NCBI GenBank assembly: GCA_047967505.1
Contig: CM106541.1
DNA: 64,000 bases
Source: Dipteris shenzhenensis
Lineage: Eukaryota > Polypodiophyta > Polypodiopsida > Gleicheniales
Reading direction: 5' to 3' (one strand)
Under the pieces are notes generated by a model. That model made no database searches, was not told where the DNA came from, and saw only the letters and a list, made by a program, of their open reading frames with translations. Position numbers and translations under genes: made by a program. Numbering within the stretch: position 1 is the first letter of the stretch; each line of letters starts with the position of its first letter. Shown piece after piece: positions 52,022-62,200 of this stretch.

Positions 52022-53855
52022 ATAGGGCCCATAAGAGGCGCCTATAAGGGCAAACCCGTGGAAGCACAATGGGGAAAATCTACCCATACAACCCCGCACG
52101 CCTCTCGAAAACCTCCATGGCCATCGTGGCAAAGCATGGACCAACAAAGGGCATTGGATAGTAACATAGTCCTACTCTCACACGAGGCACACGCACAACA
52201 CAGGCCCTCACTCATCTACACTAGCCTCACTAGGCAAGCACACCCACAAGCAAGGCCCTGTCTCTCTAGGTGACATCAAGAGATGTTAACCTCTAGCAAA
52301 GGCCTCCAATGGGAGCTCAGCGAACGCCTTGAGTTGATTGCACTTGAACATTGATTGATTGGCTGGTGTCCACTCCACGGGATGTGGAGTAGCAATGCAT
52401 GAAGTAGCTTTCTTCTACTACTTCCTGATGACGAGTTGCTTTGAACTAGAGTAGGGGGAGGCCATGACAACAATAGTAAGACCAACACAAAGGTTGACAA
52501 GACAAAGTAAGGATGCGGAAGGCTTAGGAGAGCTTGAAGAATATAAAAATGTGCGTAGCAATGGTAATTGAACTCTAATATCAATCTACACGAGGAAAAG
52601 GCTTGTCTGAGCTGGACCACCATCATTGTTAATGGTGTACAAGATATCTCTAAATAGAGAAACTGGTCGTCGTGTGCATAATTAGGGTACCTAAATTGCA
52701 GTGCTAGGCTCGTGTGGAGGCACCCAATGTTGCATGTCTTAAGGGGAAGAGATAAGACGAGTGGACATATGGTACAATTCAACTCGTTCATTAAAAAGTT
52801 CAAGAATGTTTCGGTCCTATAAATTGGATAGCTCAACTATCCCATTGTTGGTGAATGCCTTCGCTAACGGATAGTGCATGTTCCATCCTAACCAGAGATT
52901 TGTCTTGGGGAACCCCAAGTTGGCATTATACAAAAAAACAAGCATCCCTTTCTTCAAATATGGTTGATGGGATAAAGAAAAGTTTCATTTCCAAGCATAT
53001 AATATTTAGATGGAAAAAAGTTACATCCCATGTTGACTAGTGACTCAACTACGGTTCAAGGGATATCCTAGCAAGTAAAGTCACTTGGTTAGGATCGATA
53101 ATCCCCATATGCTATACTCAGATGTAGCTCAAGGCTAAACCTTCGAACACCGAGACAATGGATCCACTAGTTGCATGGCAATGGGCTAGCAAGCTAGGTG
53201 GAAGCTTTCATGGATGGGGTTCCCATGGTAGGAGATGCAGAGGTCTATGTGAGCTAGGGTTAAGGCTTGGAGTTTCCTATAACCTCCAATGCTTAAGGGT
53301 TAGCTATTGACCAATGGTTAGGTGGTGAGTTCAAGATATATATATATACCTTTGTAAGACTAGATTATGTCCAATCATACAAATTTAGATTTTTTGTTGT
53401 TCTAGTTATATACTCTACGGTTTTATAAGTATGTTCTTTGTTACTCGACTCAAATTGGGAGTCATCTCGCTCTCGATGGTCGTGTGATTCAAATTAAGCA
53501 GGGGTAGTAATACCAAAAAATCTATATCAAGCTACCGCTTCATGATTTAAGGGGTTGCGGCACTTGGCTAGCATCGATGGAGACAAAACATCGAGCATAT
53601 TGACAATTGCGGTATTTTGGTTGAGATGGACTTTGGATGATCCAAGATAGGCCTGCTCAGAACAATTGGATCATCTCGAGGTGCAACAACACGAGTCGCA
53701 TAGTCATTGCAAACCCCATGATTCATGCCCAAACATAAAACATAGAGGTTTAAGGCAAAAGACAGTAGTATTGTTTGTTGTTTGTTCACACTAGGGCGAG
53801 GGCGAGGACACTATTCTGGTTTGTTCACACCAATATTAATCATTGCCTCTCTCAC
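52022..53855. other. No confidently recognised gene
   Basis: A 186-codon minus frame (52276-52836) is hydrophobic and Ser/Leu/Cys-rich with no domain. The region resembles LTR or leader DNA more than a gene, but I found no matching second copy. The last ~300 bases are downstream of the PPR gene on the minus strand and should hold its 3' UTR. Confidence 0.4.
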
Positions 53856-56369
53856 CTAAACAGCATCATTCAACCTACCTGTGCTAGCATGGGTGTCTGC
53901 TAGCAATACATACAATGAAGCATTCCTTGGATCTAACTCAGAAACAAACTCTGAAGCTCGCACAGCGCGCTCCACATCACAGTGAGTTCTGCATGATGAA
54001 AGCAAGCTCAACCATGCTGGAGCAACATGTTCACATGGCATGCTGATGATCAAGTCCTCTGCCTCTTCCAATAGTCCCTGCCGCCCAAGGAGATCAACCA
54101 TGCACACATAATGCTCCACGGAGGGGGACATCCCATGTTCTCTACTCATAGAGGTAAAATATTGCCTCCCATCAGCAATCAGACCTGCATGACTGCATGC
54201 AGTGAGAACATTGATAAAGGTGATCTTGTCTGGCTTCACACCTTTGACCTGCATTTGACAAAACAGTGATAGAACTTCCTTACCATGCCCATTCTGGGCA
54301 CACACTGCTATAATGGCATTCCAGGAAAAAACATCCCGCAATGACATCTCTGCAAACACAGCTCTCGCATCATCCAAGCTACCGCACTTGCCATACATGT
54401 TCACAAGGGCTGTCCCTGCAACAACATCAGACTCCCAACAATTGGCTGCTATAGAACCATGCATCTCTCGACCTTCCCCTAGGGCTGCCTCAGTTGCACA
54501 CGCATCCAAAGCACAGATGAACATGACCTTGTCTGGCTCATATCCTGCTCCACACATTTGATCAAAAAGTTGTAAGGCCTCCGAGCCATGCCCATTCTGC
54601 GTATAGGCTGCCATCATGGCACTCCAGGAAACCACATTCCACACTGGCATCTCTGTAAACACAGCCAGTGCATCATCTATGCTCATGCAGTTGCCATACA
54701 TATTTATGAGGGCTGTCCCCACAATAGCATCCGCCTCCCACCCATGGTTAGCAACAGTAACATGGATCCCTTGACCCTCTTCTAGGACTGTCACGCTGGC
54801 ACAGGCATCCAAAACAGAGATAACAGTGATCTTGTCTGGCTCAAAACCTTCTGCCTGCATTTGACCAAAAAGTTGTAGGGTCTCCTCACCATGTTTATTC
54901 TGAGCACACGCAGCCATCAGAGCATTCCAAGAAACCAAGCTCCGCAATGGCATCTCTGTAAACACAGACCTCGCATCCTCCAGGCTTCCACACTTTCCAT
55001 ACATATCGACCAGGGCTGTCCCCACCACCACCTCTGACTCCCATCCCTTGCAAGCAAGTGTAGCATGGATCTCATGACCCTCTTCCAAGGCTGCCATGTT
55101 GGCACACACATCCAAAATGCATACAAAGGTGAGCTTGTCTGGCTCAAAGCCTTCTGCATGCATTTGACCAAAAAGTTGTAAAGCCTCCTTGTCATGCCCA
55201 TTTCGGGAACAAGCTGCCATCATGGCACTCCAGGAGACCACATTCCGTAATAACATCTCCAAAAACATAGCCCTTGCATCATCTAGGCTTCCGCACTTGC
55301 CATACATATTAACGAGAGCATTCAACACAACAACATCGGACTCCCCTAAGTTGCCCGTGACAGTGGCATGGATCTCTTGGCCCCTTTCTAGGGTTGTCAC
55401 ACTAGCACATGCATCCAAAATGCAAATGAAGGTGATCTTGTTTGGCTCGAAGCCCTTTGCTTGCATTTGGCCAAACCACTGAAGGGCCTCCTTGCCGTGC
55501 CCATTCTGGGCACACGCTGCCATCATGGCATTCCAAGAGACCACGTCCCACAGTGGCATCTCTGCAAATAAAGCCCTAGCATTATCCAGGCTCCCACACT
55601 TGCCATACATATTGACGAGGGCTGTTCCAACAACAACATCGGACTCCCATCCATAGCCAGCAATAGTAGCATGGATGTCTTGACCGTCTTCTAGGGCTGC
55701 CTCAATGGCACATGCATCCAAAACACAAATGAAGGTGATGTTATCTGGCTCAAAGCCCGCAGCCTGCATTTGACCAAACAGTTTTACAGCCTCCTTACCA
55801 TGCCCGTTTTGGGCACATGATGCAATCATAATAGTCCAAGAGTACAAATTCCGAGATTGTATATTGACAAACACAGCACGAGCATGCTCCAGGTTTCCGC
55901 ACCTGCTGTACATTTGGACAAGAAGGTTACTCAGAAATCTGTTGCCTGCGTATCCACGTCTGGTCATGTGTTCATGCACACGTTCACCCTCGGCCAGGGT
56001 CTTGGCACTGGTGCAATGCTTCAAAAGCGAGGCATAGGTGGCAACATTTGTTTCTGGACCAAGCTGACCAAGGATGTCCTCGTTCAAGCTTTCAAGCCGG
56101 CCACTTTGATTGTGTTCATCTAATATATGTGTATCATAGGCGTGGCCGGTTCCTAGCGCAAGATTAAGCCACTGAAACCTCCACCCCCCGTGTAGCTCGG
56201 GGGCCATGAACCTCGAATAGGGGAGAGGCAACGATCCGAGGACCTTGTCTTTGTGCTCACCAAAGTCGACTTTCATATCCAGAGACGTTGAAGGAGTGCG
56301 AAACAATAACCACTGCGCTTGCCCTTTTTCCAAGGATGCCCATGGGAAATGAGGATGAAGCAGAGTCAT
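53856..56369 (-). CDS. PLS-class pentatricopeptide-repeat protein, truncated in the E motif
   Basis: An intact 837-residue single-exon frame. About 105 N-terminal residues of unclear targeting character precede a PLS array from about 108 to 770. A 101-residue P-L-S triplet repeats nearly perfectly: the 'F-x-C-V-L-D-A-C' element recurs at about 212, 313, 414, 515, 616 and 717. The C-terminus is an E motif ('APAWLSLLSSCRTHCDVE', 'LYVLLADTHASTGRLNDA') cut by TAG at 53858. After that stop the frame continues with 'VREAMINIGVNKP', the expected rest of the motif, before a second stop near 53813. No DYW domain follows. Family role: sequence-specific organelle RNA binding, typically C-to-U editing. 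The lost tail suggests either dependence on a separate DYW protein or early decay. Confidence 0.88.
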   Translation of the reverse strand: MTLLHPHFPWASLEKGQAQWLLFRTPSTSLDMKVDFGEHKDKVLGSLPLPYSRFMAPELHGGWRFQWLNLALGTGHAYDTHILDEHNQSGRLESLNEDILGQLGPETNVATYASLLKHCTSAKTLAEGERVHEHMTRRGYAGNRFLSNLLVQMYSRCGNLEHARAVFVNIQSRNLYSWTIMIASCAQNGHGKEAVKLFGQMQAAGFEPDNITFICVLDACAIEAALEDGQDIHATIAGYGWESDVVVGTALVNMYGKCGSLDNARALFAEMPLWDVVSWNAMMAACAQNGHGKEALQWFGQMQAKGFEPNKITFICILDACASVTTLERGQEIHATVTGNLGESDVVVLNALVNMYGKCGSLDDARAMFLEMLLRNVVSWSAMMAACSRNGHDKEALQLFGQMHAEGFEPDKLTFVCILDVCANMAALEEGHEIHATLACKGWESEVVVGTALVDMYGKCGSLEDARSVFTEMPLRSLVSWNALMAACAQNKHGEETLQLFGQMQAEGFEPDKITVISVLDACASVTVLEEGQGIHVTVANHGWEADAIVGTALINMYGNCMSIDDALAVFTEMPVWNVVSWSAMMAAYTQNGHGSEALQLFDQMCGAGYEPDKVMFICALDACATEAALGEGREMHGSIAANCWESDVVAGTALVNMYGKCGSLDDARAVFAEMSLRDVFSWNAIIAVCAQNGHGKEVLSLFCQMQVKGVKPDKITFINVLTACSHAGLIADGRQYFTSMSREHGMSPSVEHYVCMVDLLGRQGLLEEAEDLIISMPCEHVAPAWLSLLSSCRTHCDVERAVRASEFVSELDPRNASLYVLLADTHASTGRLNDAV

Positions 56370-57106
56370 TCGATTCTATTCCTAGCCACGACGTCATCAA
56401 GAAAGAAACCAATAATAACAAAGAAGGAATTTGTATGGCACTTGAAGATTTTTCCTTAGAATTTGCCCATTTCTTAGCTAAAATATAACTAAATTGCCTA
56501 AAATTTTGCAAATTTTACAAAATTGAGAAAATATTTTTTTCAGGTGAAAATGAAAATATTACAAGTTCATTGTGTAGGTTTTCTGTGAACACTGCGTTTG
56601 ATTCGAAAAGGCTGTGGTGATTGTCTGCTTATGTCATGGAGGGGAAAAAGGGGGGGAATAAGGATGGCTATTATGGAAAAGCATATTTTGGATGGTTTTC
56701 CCTTGGTGCATGACATAAGGATCCAAGGGAAAATGAGACATGCTATAAAGAAAATGTCACATCAATGGTTCTCAAGAGTGTGAGAAATAGCACCTTGAGG
56801 TCTAGAGCATGGATGGTCCCACCCTATTTCCCACGTATTTCCCCTCTATTTCCCATGGTGCCATAACAGAAATAGCTATTTCTTACATACTTCCCTTCCC
56901 ATGATATAAGACCCTTGGTGCATGTAACTCGACCCTCTAAGCATTTGTCTTTGTCACCCAAGAGTTTCTTAACGTGGCCCATCAACAGCTTAGCATGTGA
57001 TCGTGAAGACCATGTGACAAGATGCAACAAATAACTTGCCTTGTGAAAAATGAACACATGAAATGACTTTTCATGTGGAAATGTTTAACATTCATGATCA
57101 AAATCA

Positions 57107-57108
<2 letters not shown>
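56370..57108. other. Upstream region of the PPR gene, no other gene
   Basis: The 5' flank of the minus-strand PPR gene. It is AT-rich near 56480-56560 ('AAAATTTTGCAAATTTT'). Several short frames have no motifs. Confidence 0.45.
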
Positions 57109-57168
<60 letters not shown>

Positions 57169-57178
57169 ACACACACAC
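57109..57178 (+). repeat. (CT)n(CA)n microsatellite
   Basis: About 59 bp of uninterrupted CT followed by a short CA run. Confidence 0.92.
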
Positions 57179-57724
57179 CGTAAAAGATAAAAGTCATTGA
57201 TCTTTGAAGGAAAAAGGCAAAGCAAGAAAGAAAAAGGAAGGTGGTAATGCATAACCATTTCTAAGTCCCTTGAAATAAATTTATGGATTGAAGATGTCCA
57301 CATACTTTGCCATATCATAAATACAAAATCATTTAACTTTTTGATGTGATGCTCTCATGTACTGAAACATCAAGGTAAAGATACAATTTGTATAGGGGGA
57401 GGGGTTGGACAGAAAGCCTTCTTATGTGCATTATGTTCTAGTATGGTGAATATATGTAGCCTCTTTGATTCAACCAAGAACAACTTTCTAACCTTCTCAA
57501 AGATTTAGGAATCTAATGTGCTCTTAAATGATGCATCATTATACCCTCATCAGTGGCTTGAGCTCCAACATCATGTGTTGCTTACAGACTAACCATAACA
57601 AGGCATGAAGCTAGCATGACTATACAGATTCATGATGCGAAGATTTGTTTTATGAGTTAACTATACAAAGGCATATTTTGTGAATATTAAATTGGCTATG
57701 AGCTAGAATGAGCATTATTAAGGT
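57179..57724. other. No recognisable feature
   Basis: AT-rich, with no supported frames. Confidence 0.45.
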
Positions 57725-57795
57725 TACATACATACATACACACATGCATGCATGCAAACATACATACATGCATGCATGCATGCATACATACATAT

Positions 57796-57842
<47 letters not shown>

Positions 57843-57890
57843 GAAAACTTGCGATGCTCTTGCTCATGCTCCTGCCAGCCCCCCCCCCCC
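57725..57890 (+). repeat. Compound microsatellite: CATA/CATG, TA, TG and C run
   Basis: CATA and CATG tetranucleotides (57727-57793), a TA run (about 57794-57820), a TG run (57825-57841) and a C run (about 57880-57890). Confidence 0.9.
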
Positions 57891-58439
57891 CTTTTGCCTC
57901 TGTTCACTCCCCTCGACTTATGTCCCCTGCCATCTCCTATGCTTCCATCTTTCCTGCCTTCTACCATTACCAATGGGATCAAGCATATTTTCAACAAGGG
58001 ATACATCAACGGATATGTTCTAGTAAAGTTGTTTTGGTCGAAAGCGTGGTCTGCCGACATCCCCAAGCAATCAACTTTTCATGATTATATTGGTAATAAC
58101 CCACCTACCCTCACCATCTATTCCAACTCCTTCGCCACCTCCCTACCCTCTTCCTTTGCTCTTATCTCTTGTGCATGATGTGCCTTCTACTCTAGCTGCT
58201 ATGATACCTGTCCAATCAGCCGTGCACAGTTGTTGCAACCCCCCTTGGCATGATTCTACTACAACCTAGTCATGGGGTTTTTCTTTCCACCCCTATCTAT
58301 CAATAGCTTTTCAAACGAGTTGCTCTCCTTGTGGCTGCTACATTTCTAACACCCAATCTTCTTTGAGGCCCAGTTGTGGTGAACTAAAGAAGGATTGTTC
58401 TTCCTACTTTATCCCCCCTTGGCTAGCTTTTGTGGGGGC
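57891..58439. other. No recognisable gene
   Basis: C/T-rich with short frames. One stretch near 57965-58090 reads a plausible globular peptide ('NKGYINGYVLVKLFWSKAW'), but without family similarity I can name. Confidence 0.35.
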
Positions 58440-58985
58440 CCAAATTCCTTTATAAAATCCCCATCCCTTCCCTTTCTCCTTTCCTTTCTCCTCACCCCGC
58501 CTCTCCCTTTCTCCTACTAGCAGGCAGTGCATTCTGTTTCTAGGTTCTAAGGAATCTTTTGGTCTGGCAAGAGGGGTTCATAGGGCAGCTCCCTCTACTC
58601 CATCCCCTTTCTAAACCCTCCAACCCCCTTCTACACCCTTGAACTCCTGTGGAGGTGAGAGCCTCCATTCCTCGTTGAGATCTAAAAGCCACTTTCCTCT
58701 CTCCTCCATCCACAAGTTCCGTCAAGCCTCCATATTTTTCATCCACCTCCGCTTTCTGTTCTCCACCTCCCATCCACCACCAACACTACCACTTCTTTTC
58801 GTCCACCTTCCCCACCCCCTCCACCACCACTTTTTCCATCCATATTTCCCCTCCACCACCACTTTTTCCATCCATATTCCCCCCTCCACCGTCACTTTTT
58901 ATCATCCATCCCCTCCACCTTCCACTCAGCCTCTCCATCCCCTTCACCACCACTTTTTCCTTCGCCCTCCACTACCACTTTCCAT
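58440..58985 (+). repeat. Polypyrimidine region with CCACCACCACTTTTTCCATCC repeats
   Basis: C/T-rich throughout. From about 58800 a unit of roughly 35 bp (CCTCCACCACCACTTTTTCCATCCATAT) recurs four or five times. A 168-codon frame across it (58639-59145) encodes His/Pro/Phe/Ser-rich peptide and is likely fortuitous. Confidence 0.75.
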
Positions 58986-59869
58986 TCAAAGAACCCTCCA
59001 CCATTTCGTCAAGCTCATCTCATGCAAGGACGCTCAAGTTTGGGACCTATATTGCTGGATTCTTGAGTCGGTCTTTTTGCAAGCAAAGACTTATATGATC
59101 ACTCCCCGGTCTCGAGGGATGATTGGCATGGCTGAGCAACGATAAGTGCCATGGGCACATGTTCTAAAGGAGCGCATACATGTAGAGGCTCAAAGGGTGG
59201 TGACAGCAATTGATAAGAAGCACGATGTGAACTCGAAGATTGGTAAGATTTTGGACATTTTATTTCCTTGATAGCCTGAGTCTACTGTGCCTCGATGAAA
59301 TATGACCTTAATTCTTACCCTTGATTCTGAAGGACCTTTGTAGGAGGAGGCTGAAGGCTTAGTTGGTAGAGTACCCAAGAAGCAGAAACATCAAGGGCCT
59401 CATATCACTCAGGGCGTGGTTTCTTCTCTTGCATCCCTGACTTCTTCTCATGCAGGTGGGATGGGGAGTTTGTTCTGCAATGGGGTGGCATCAACTCAGA
59501 TCCCACTAATCATGGCAAAAAGGGTGACAGTGTCAGTAGCTCCTATAACCACTAAGATGGTTAGTAGCTCCTGTAACCACTAAGATGGATGTTTCTGGAG
59601 GCAGTCTGTTGGTGGGGGGATCACTCACTCAAAGATGGTTGGAGTAGCTTCAGCGCATAGCAACAACCATTGCAGCAACCTCTACTGCAATGGTGGTAGT
59701 GTATAAAGCAGTGCGGGGGTCTACATGCGGGGGTCTACAACAGCAGAGGAACTGATGGTGGTCTCTGAGCCTGGGGTGGTCTCTGAGACGCCCTCAGCCG
59801 GAGTGTCTTTTCGCTTGCAGCCATTGAATATGCAGTTGCAGTTCTATGCGTAGTTACGTGCAACGCAAT
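58986..59869. other. Unresolved, possibly part of the following pseudogene
   Basis: A stretch near 59140-59400 reads plausible charged protein in broken frames ('AQRVVTAIDKKHDVNSKIGK'), suggesting decayed coding sequence. No family recognised. A small direct repeat, 'GTAGCTCCT-TAACCACTAAGATGG', occurs at about 59536-59590. Confidence 0.35.
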
Positions 59870-60551
59870 GTTCTACGGCGAGTGATTCATCAAGAGTGGC
59901 CAGTTTGGAATCTGAGGTCATTCAATTGCGAAATGAGAATGAATCCCTGTGGAGTCAGTGGACACAAATGCAGCAAAACTAAAAGACAGGGTTGTGGTTT
60001 TGGAAGCACAAGTGCAGGTTGCAGAAGCACACTTGGAGACCACTCAACAGTTACATTCGGAGTATGTTTCTGACGTTCAAGAGTAATTGTTACTCTGATG
60101 TACTATCGATGGACTGGTTGAGTATTTGCGGGCCTTTCTTAGTAATGTCAACATTAATATAGAGTAGATTGATTCGCTCCTTGATGCTCTCCAAGGGGAT
60201 GTTGTGCGGAATGGGACAGACAATTTGCACACTGGCGCAAAGTTATGGTTTCGTAAACATGTCAAGAGATGGTTCCACAACAACCCCGACCTGGAACGGA
60301 TGGGGATGCGGTGCTGGTGCAGGGTCGGACCGCAAAGTGTTCCGCAGGTGCAAATAGTGTCTGGCCAATGGGTTCCAGTAATTTCGCAGGTGGGAGAGGT
60401 AGTGCGAATAAGGGTGAAGGAGCAGTGGGCAAAGTTAGTACCTTTTGGAGAGGATCAACATGCAAAGTATGAAGAGTTGGCTGAAGGCATTGTGGAAGCT
60501 GTTGTTTGCTCTAGCAAAAGAGTTGAGGTGTTGAAGTGGGAAAGGTGTTAG
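59870..60551 (+). pseudogene. Unrecognised decayed protein with coiled-coil segment
   Basis: Broken plus-strand frames read a coiled-coil-like stretch ('ASLESEVIQLRNENESL' near 59900, then 'VVVLEAQVQVAEAHLE' near 59990), then 'DSLLDALQGDVVRNG' and an open frame to 60551 with 'AKLWFRKHVKRWFHNN', 'MRCWCRVGPQSVPQ', 'VKEQWAKLVPFGED' and 'AEGIVEAVV'. In-frame stops precede 60168. The C-terminal part looks like a real folded domain (mixed charge, regular hydrophobics), but I cannot name the family. It may be a transposon accessory or gag-like protein, or a host pseudogene. Confidence 0.5.
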
Positions 60552-60839
60552 TGGCTGATGAATATGGAACAGGATCAGAGGTTGAAGCTTTGGCTGTAGA
60601 GGAGGCAGTTGGAAACTGCTGGTGCAAGTTCGAGTGGAGCAAAACCAGCGAAGCAATTGCAAAAGGAGTGTCATGAAAGCAGTGATGCGAGACCAAGCAA
60701 GGTGGCCATAGACAAGATAACAGTGAGGATTGTGATTGCAATAGCCACAAGTAAAGAGTGTAAGTTATGGTAGATGGATGTGAAAAATGCAAAGCTAAAG
60801 GAATAAGTGGAGAGCATGGTGTGAGAGTATCAGCAGGAA

Positions 60840-61880
60840 TCTTGCGAGCCTTGGTTTTGTGATTACATATGCAGATACTTCATTGTATCAGATGAGCATA
60901 GAGAGGGGGATTATGATCTTAGTAATCTATGTGGATGACCTTATTGTGACAAGCACTAATGATGAGAAAATTGCCTATGTGAAAGGCAAGATTAGCAAGA
61001 ATTTTGATATTAAAAACCTCAAAGAAGGTATATTTTTGGCATAGAGACTGTGAGAAGACCACATGACATATGGTTAATGCAATGGCAATACATTCTGGAC
61101 ATGTTGGAAAAGTATGGGATGACAGGATGTAGACCTACTGATACTCCCATGGATCAAAATGAAAAGCTAAGGATGGATAGTGCATATATTGATAATATCA
61201 CAATGTGTTGCAAAATCATTAGGAGTTTGATCTATTTGACAATCACTAGACCGGTGGATCAAAGTTATGCCGTTGGTATGATCAACCAATTCATGCAAAA
61301 GCCATGCAAGAACTATTTGGATGCAGTGAGGAGATGTTGAGATATGTGAAGGCCACTTGTGGATATCGGTTGCTATATGAGAAAGGCAATAACATAGTAT
61401 TATATGGCTATACGAATGCAGAGTAGGCCAATCGCATGGTTGACAAGAGAAGCATGAGTGGTTATGCCTTTTCACTTGGAAGTGTAATGGTGAATTAGTT
61501 GAGTAAGAAACAACTAGCAGTTGCTTTATGTAGCATAGAAGCAAAGTATAGAGTTACAGCAATCTCACCGCATGTGAGGCATCATGGCTGAAATTGTTAC
61601 TTGGATAGTTCGGGAATAGAGATTGAATGGTCACAATCTATTGTGACAACATCAGTAGTATTATGTTGGCAAAGAATCCATACCATGCTAGGATGAAGCA
61701 TACTTAAGTGCATTTTTGCTTCATTAGAGAGAAGGTGATCAATGGTGGTGAAGAGATTTACTTTGAGTATGTGCAAACAAATGACATATTCATGAAGACC
61801 ATCGAGAAGAAGAAGTTGGAGAATTCTTTAGGAGCATTGGGAATTTATCATGTGCAAGCTCATTTTGAGCTTGAGAATGA
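60840..61880 (+). pseudogene. Ty1/copia RT C-terminus and RNase H remnant (copia-4)
   Basis: 'YADTSLYQMSIERGIMILVIYVDDLIVTS' near 60866-60950 contains the catalytic Asp pair. After a frameshift near 61040 come 'YILDMLEKYGMTGCRPTDTPM' and 'IIRSLIYLTITRP' (61050-61340). RNase H words are scattered in other frames to about 61800 with many stops. Gag, protease and integrase are missing. Confidence 0.82.
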
Positions 61881-61881
61881 G

Positions 61882-62070
61882 TGTTGAGAACCCATATTGT
61901 ATAGAATATAGGTTGGGTGTGTTGAGAACCCCTATTGTACATAATATAGATTTGGTGTGTGTGTGGCGTGATTGGAATCTCAAGCTAGTAAGATAAGTCT
62001 TACATTGTATTGTAAGAGAAGAATGGATAAGAGAGAGAAGTTTATGAAAAACAAGAAGATGAAGCTTGTT

Positions 62071-62140
<70 letters not shown>

Positions 62141-62200
62141 ATCTCGCATACACCCACCCTCAATAGAAAATACCCAGAATAAAGCAAGTATGGGGGAAGA
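61882..62200 (+). repeat. Putative 3' LTR of copia-4
   Basis: A purine-rich 'GAGCTTGAGAATGAG' precedes TGTTGAGAACCC. The first ~38 bp (TGTTGAGAACCC-TATTGTA) are duplicated in tandem at about 61920. The LTR includes a long CT microsatellite at 62074-62140. No 5' partner is in the window, so the end near 62200 is a guess. Confidence 0.55.
62074..62140 (+). repeat. (CT)n microsatellite inside copia-4 LTR
   Basis: A CT run of about 65 bp with a single TTTC interruption. Confidence 0.9.

Noticed and set aside
52276-52836. 186-codon minus-strand hydrophobic frame
   Set aside because: It resembles LTR or leader DNA, with no domain and no start context. Kept only as an unresolved region.
58639-59145. 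168-codon His/Pro/Phe-rich frame
   Set aside because: Most of it is encoded by a CCACCACTTTTTCC-type minisatellite.
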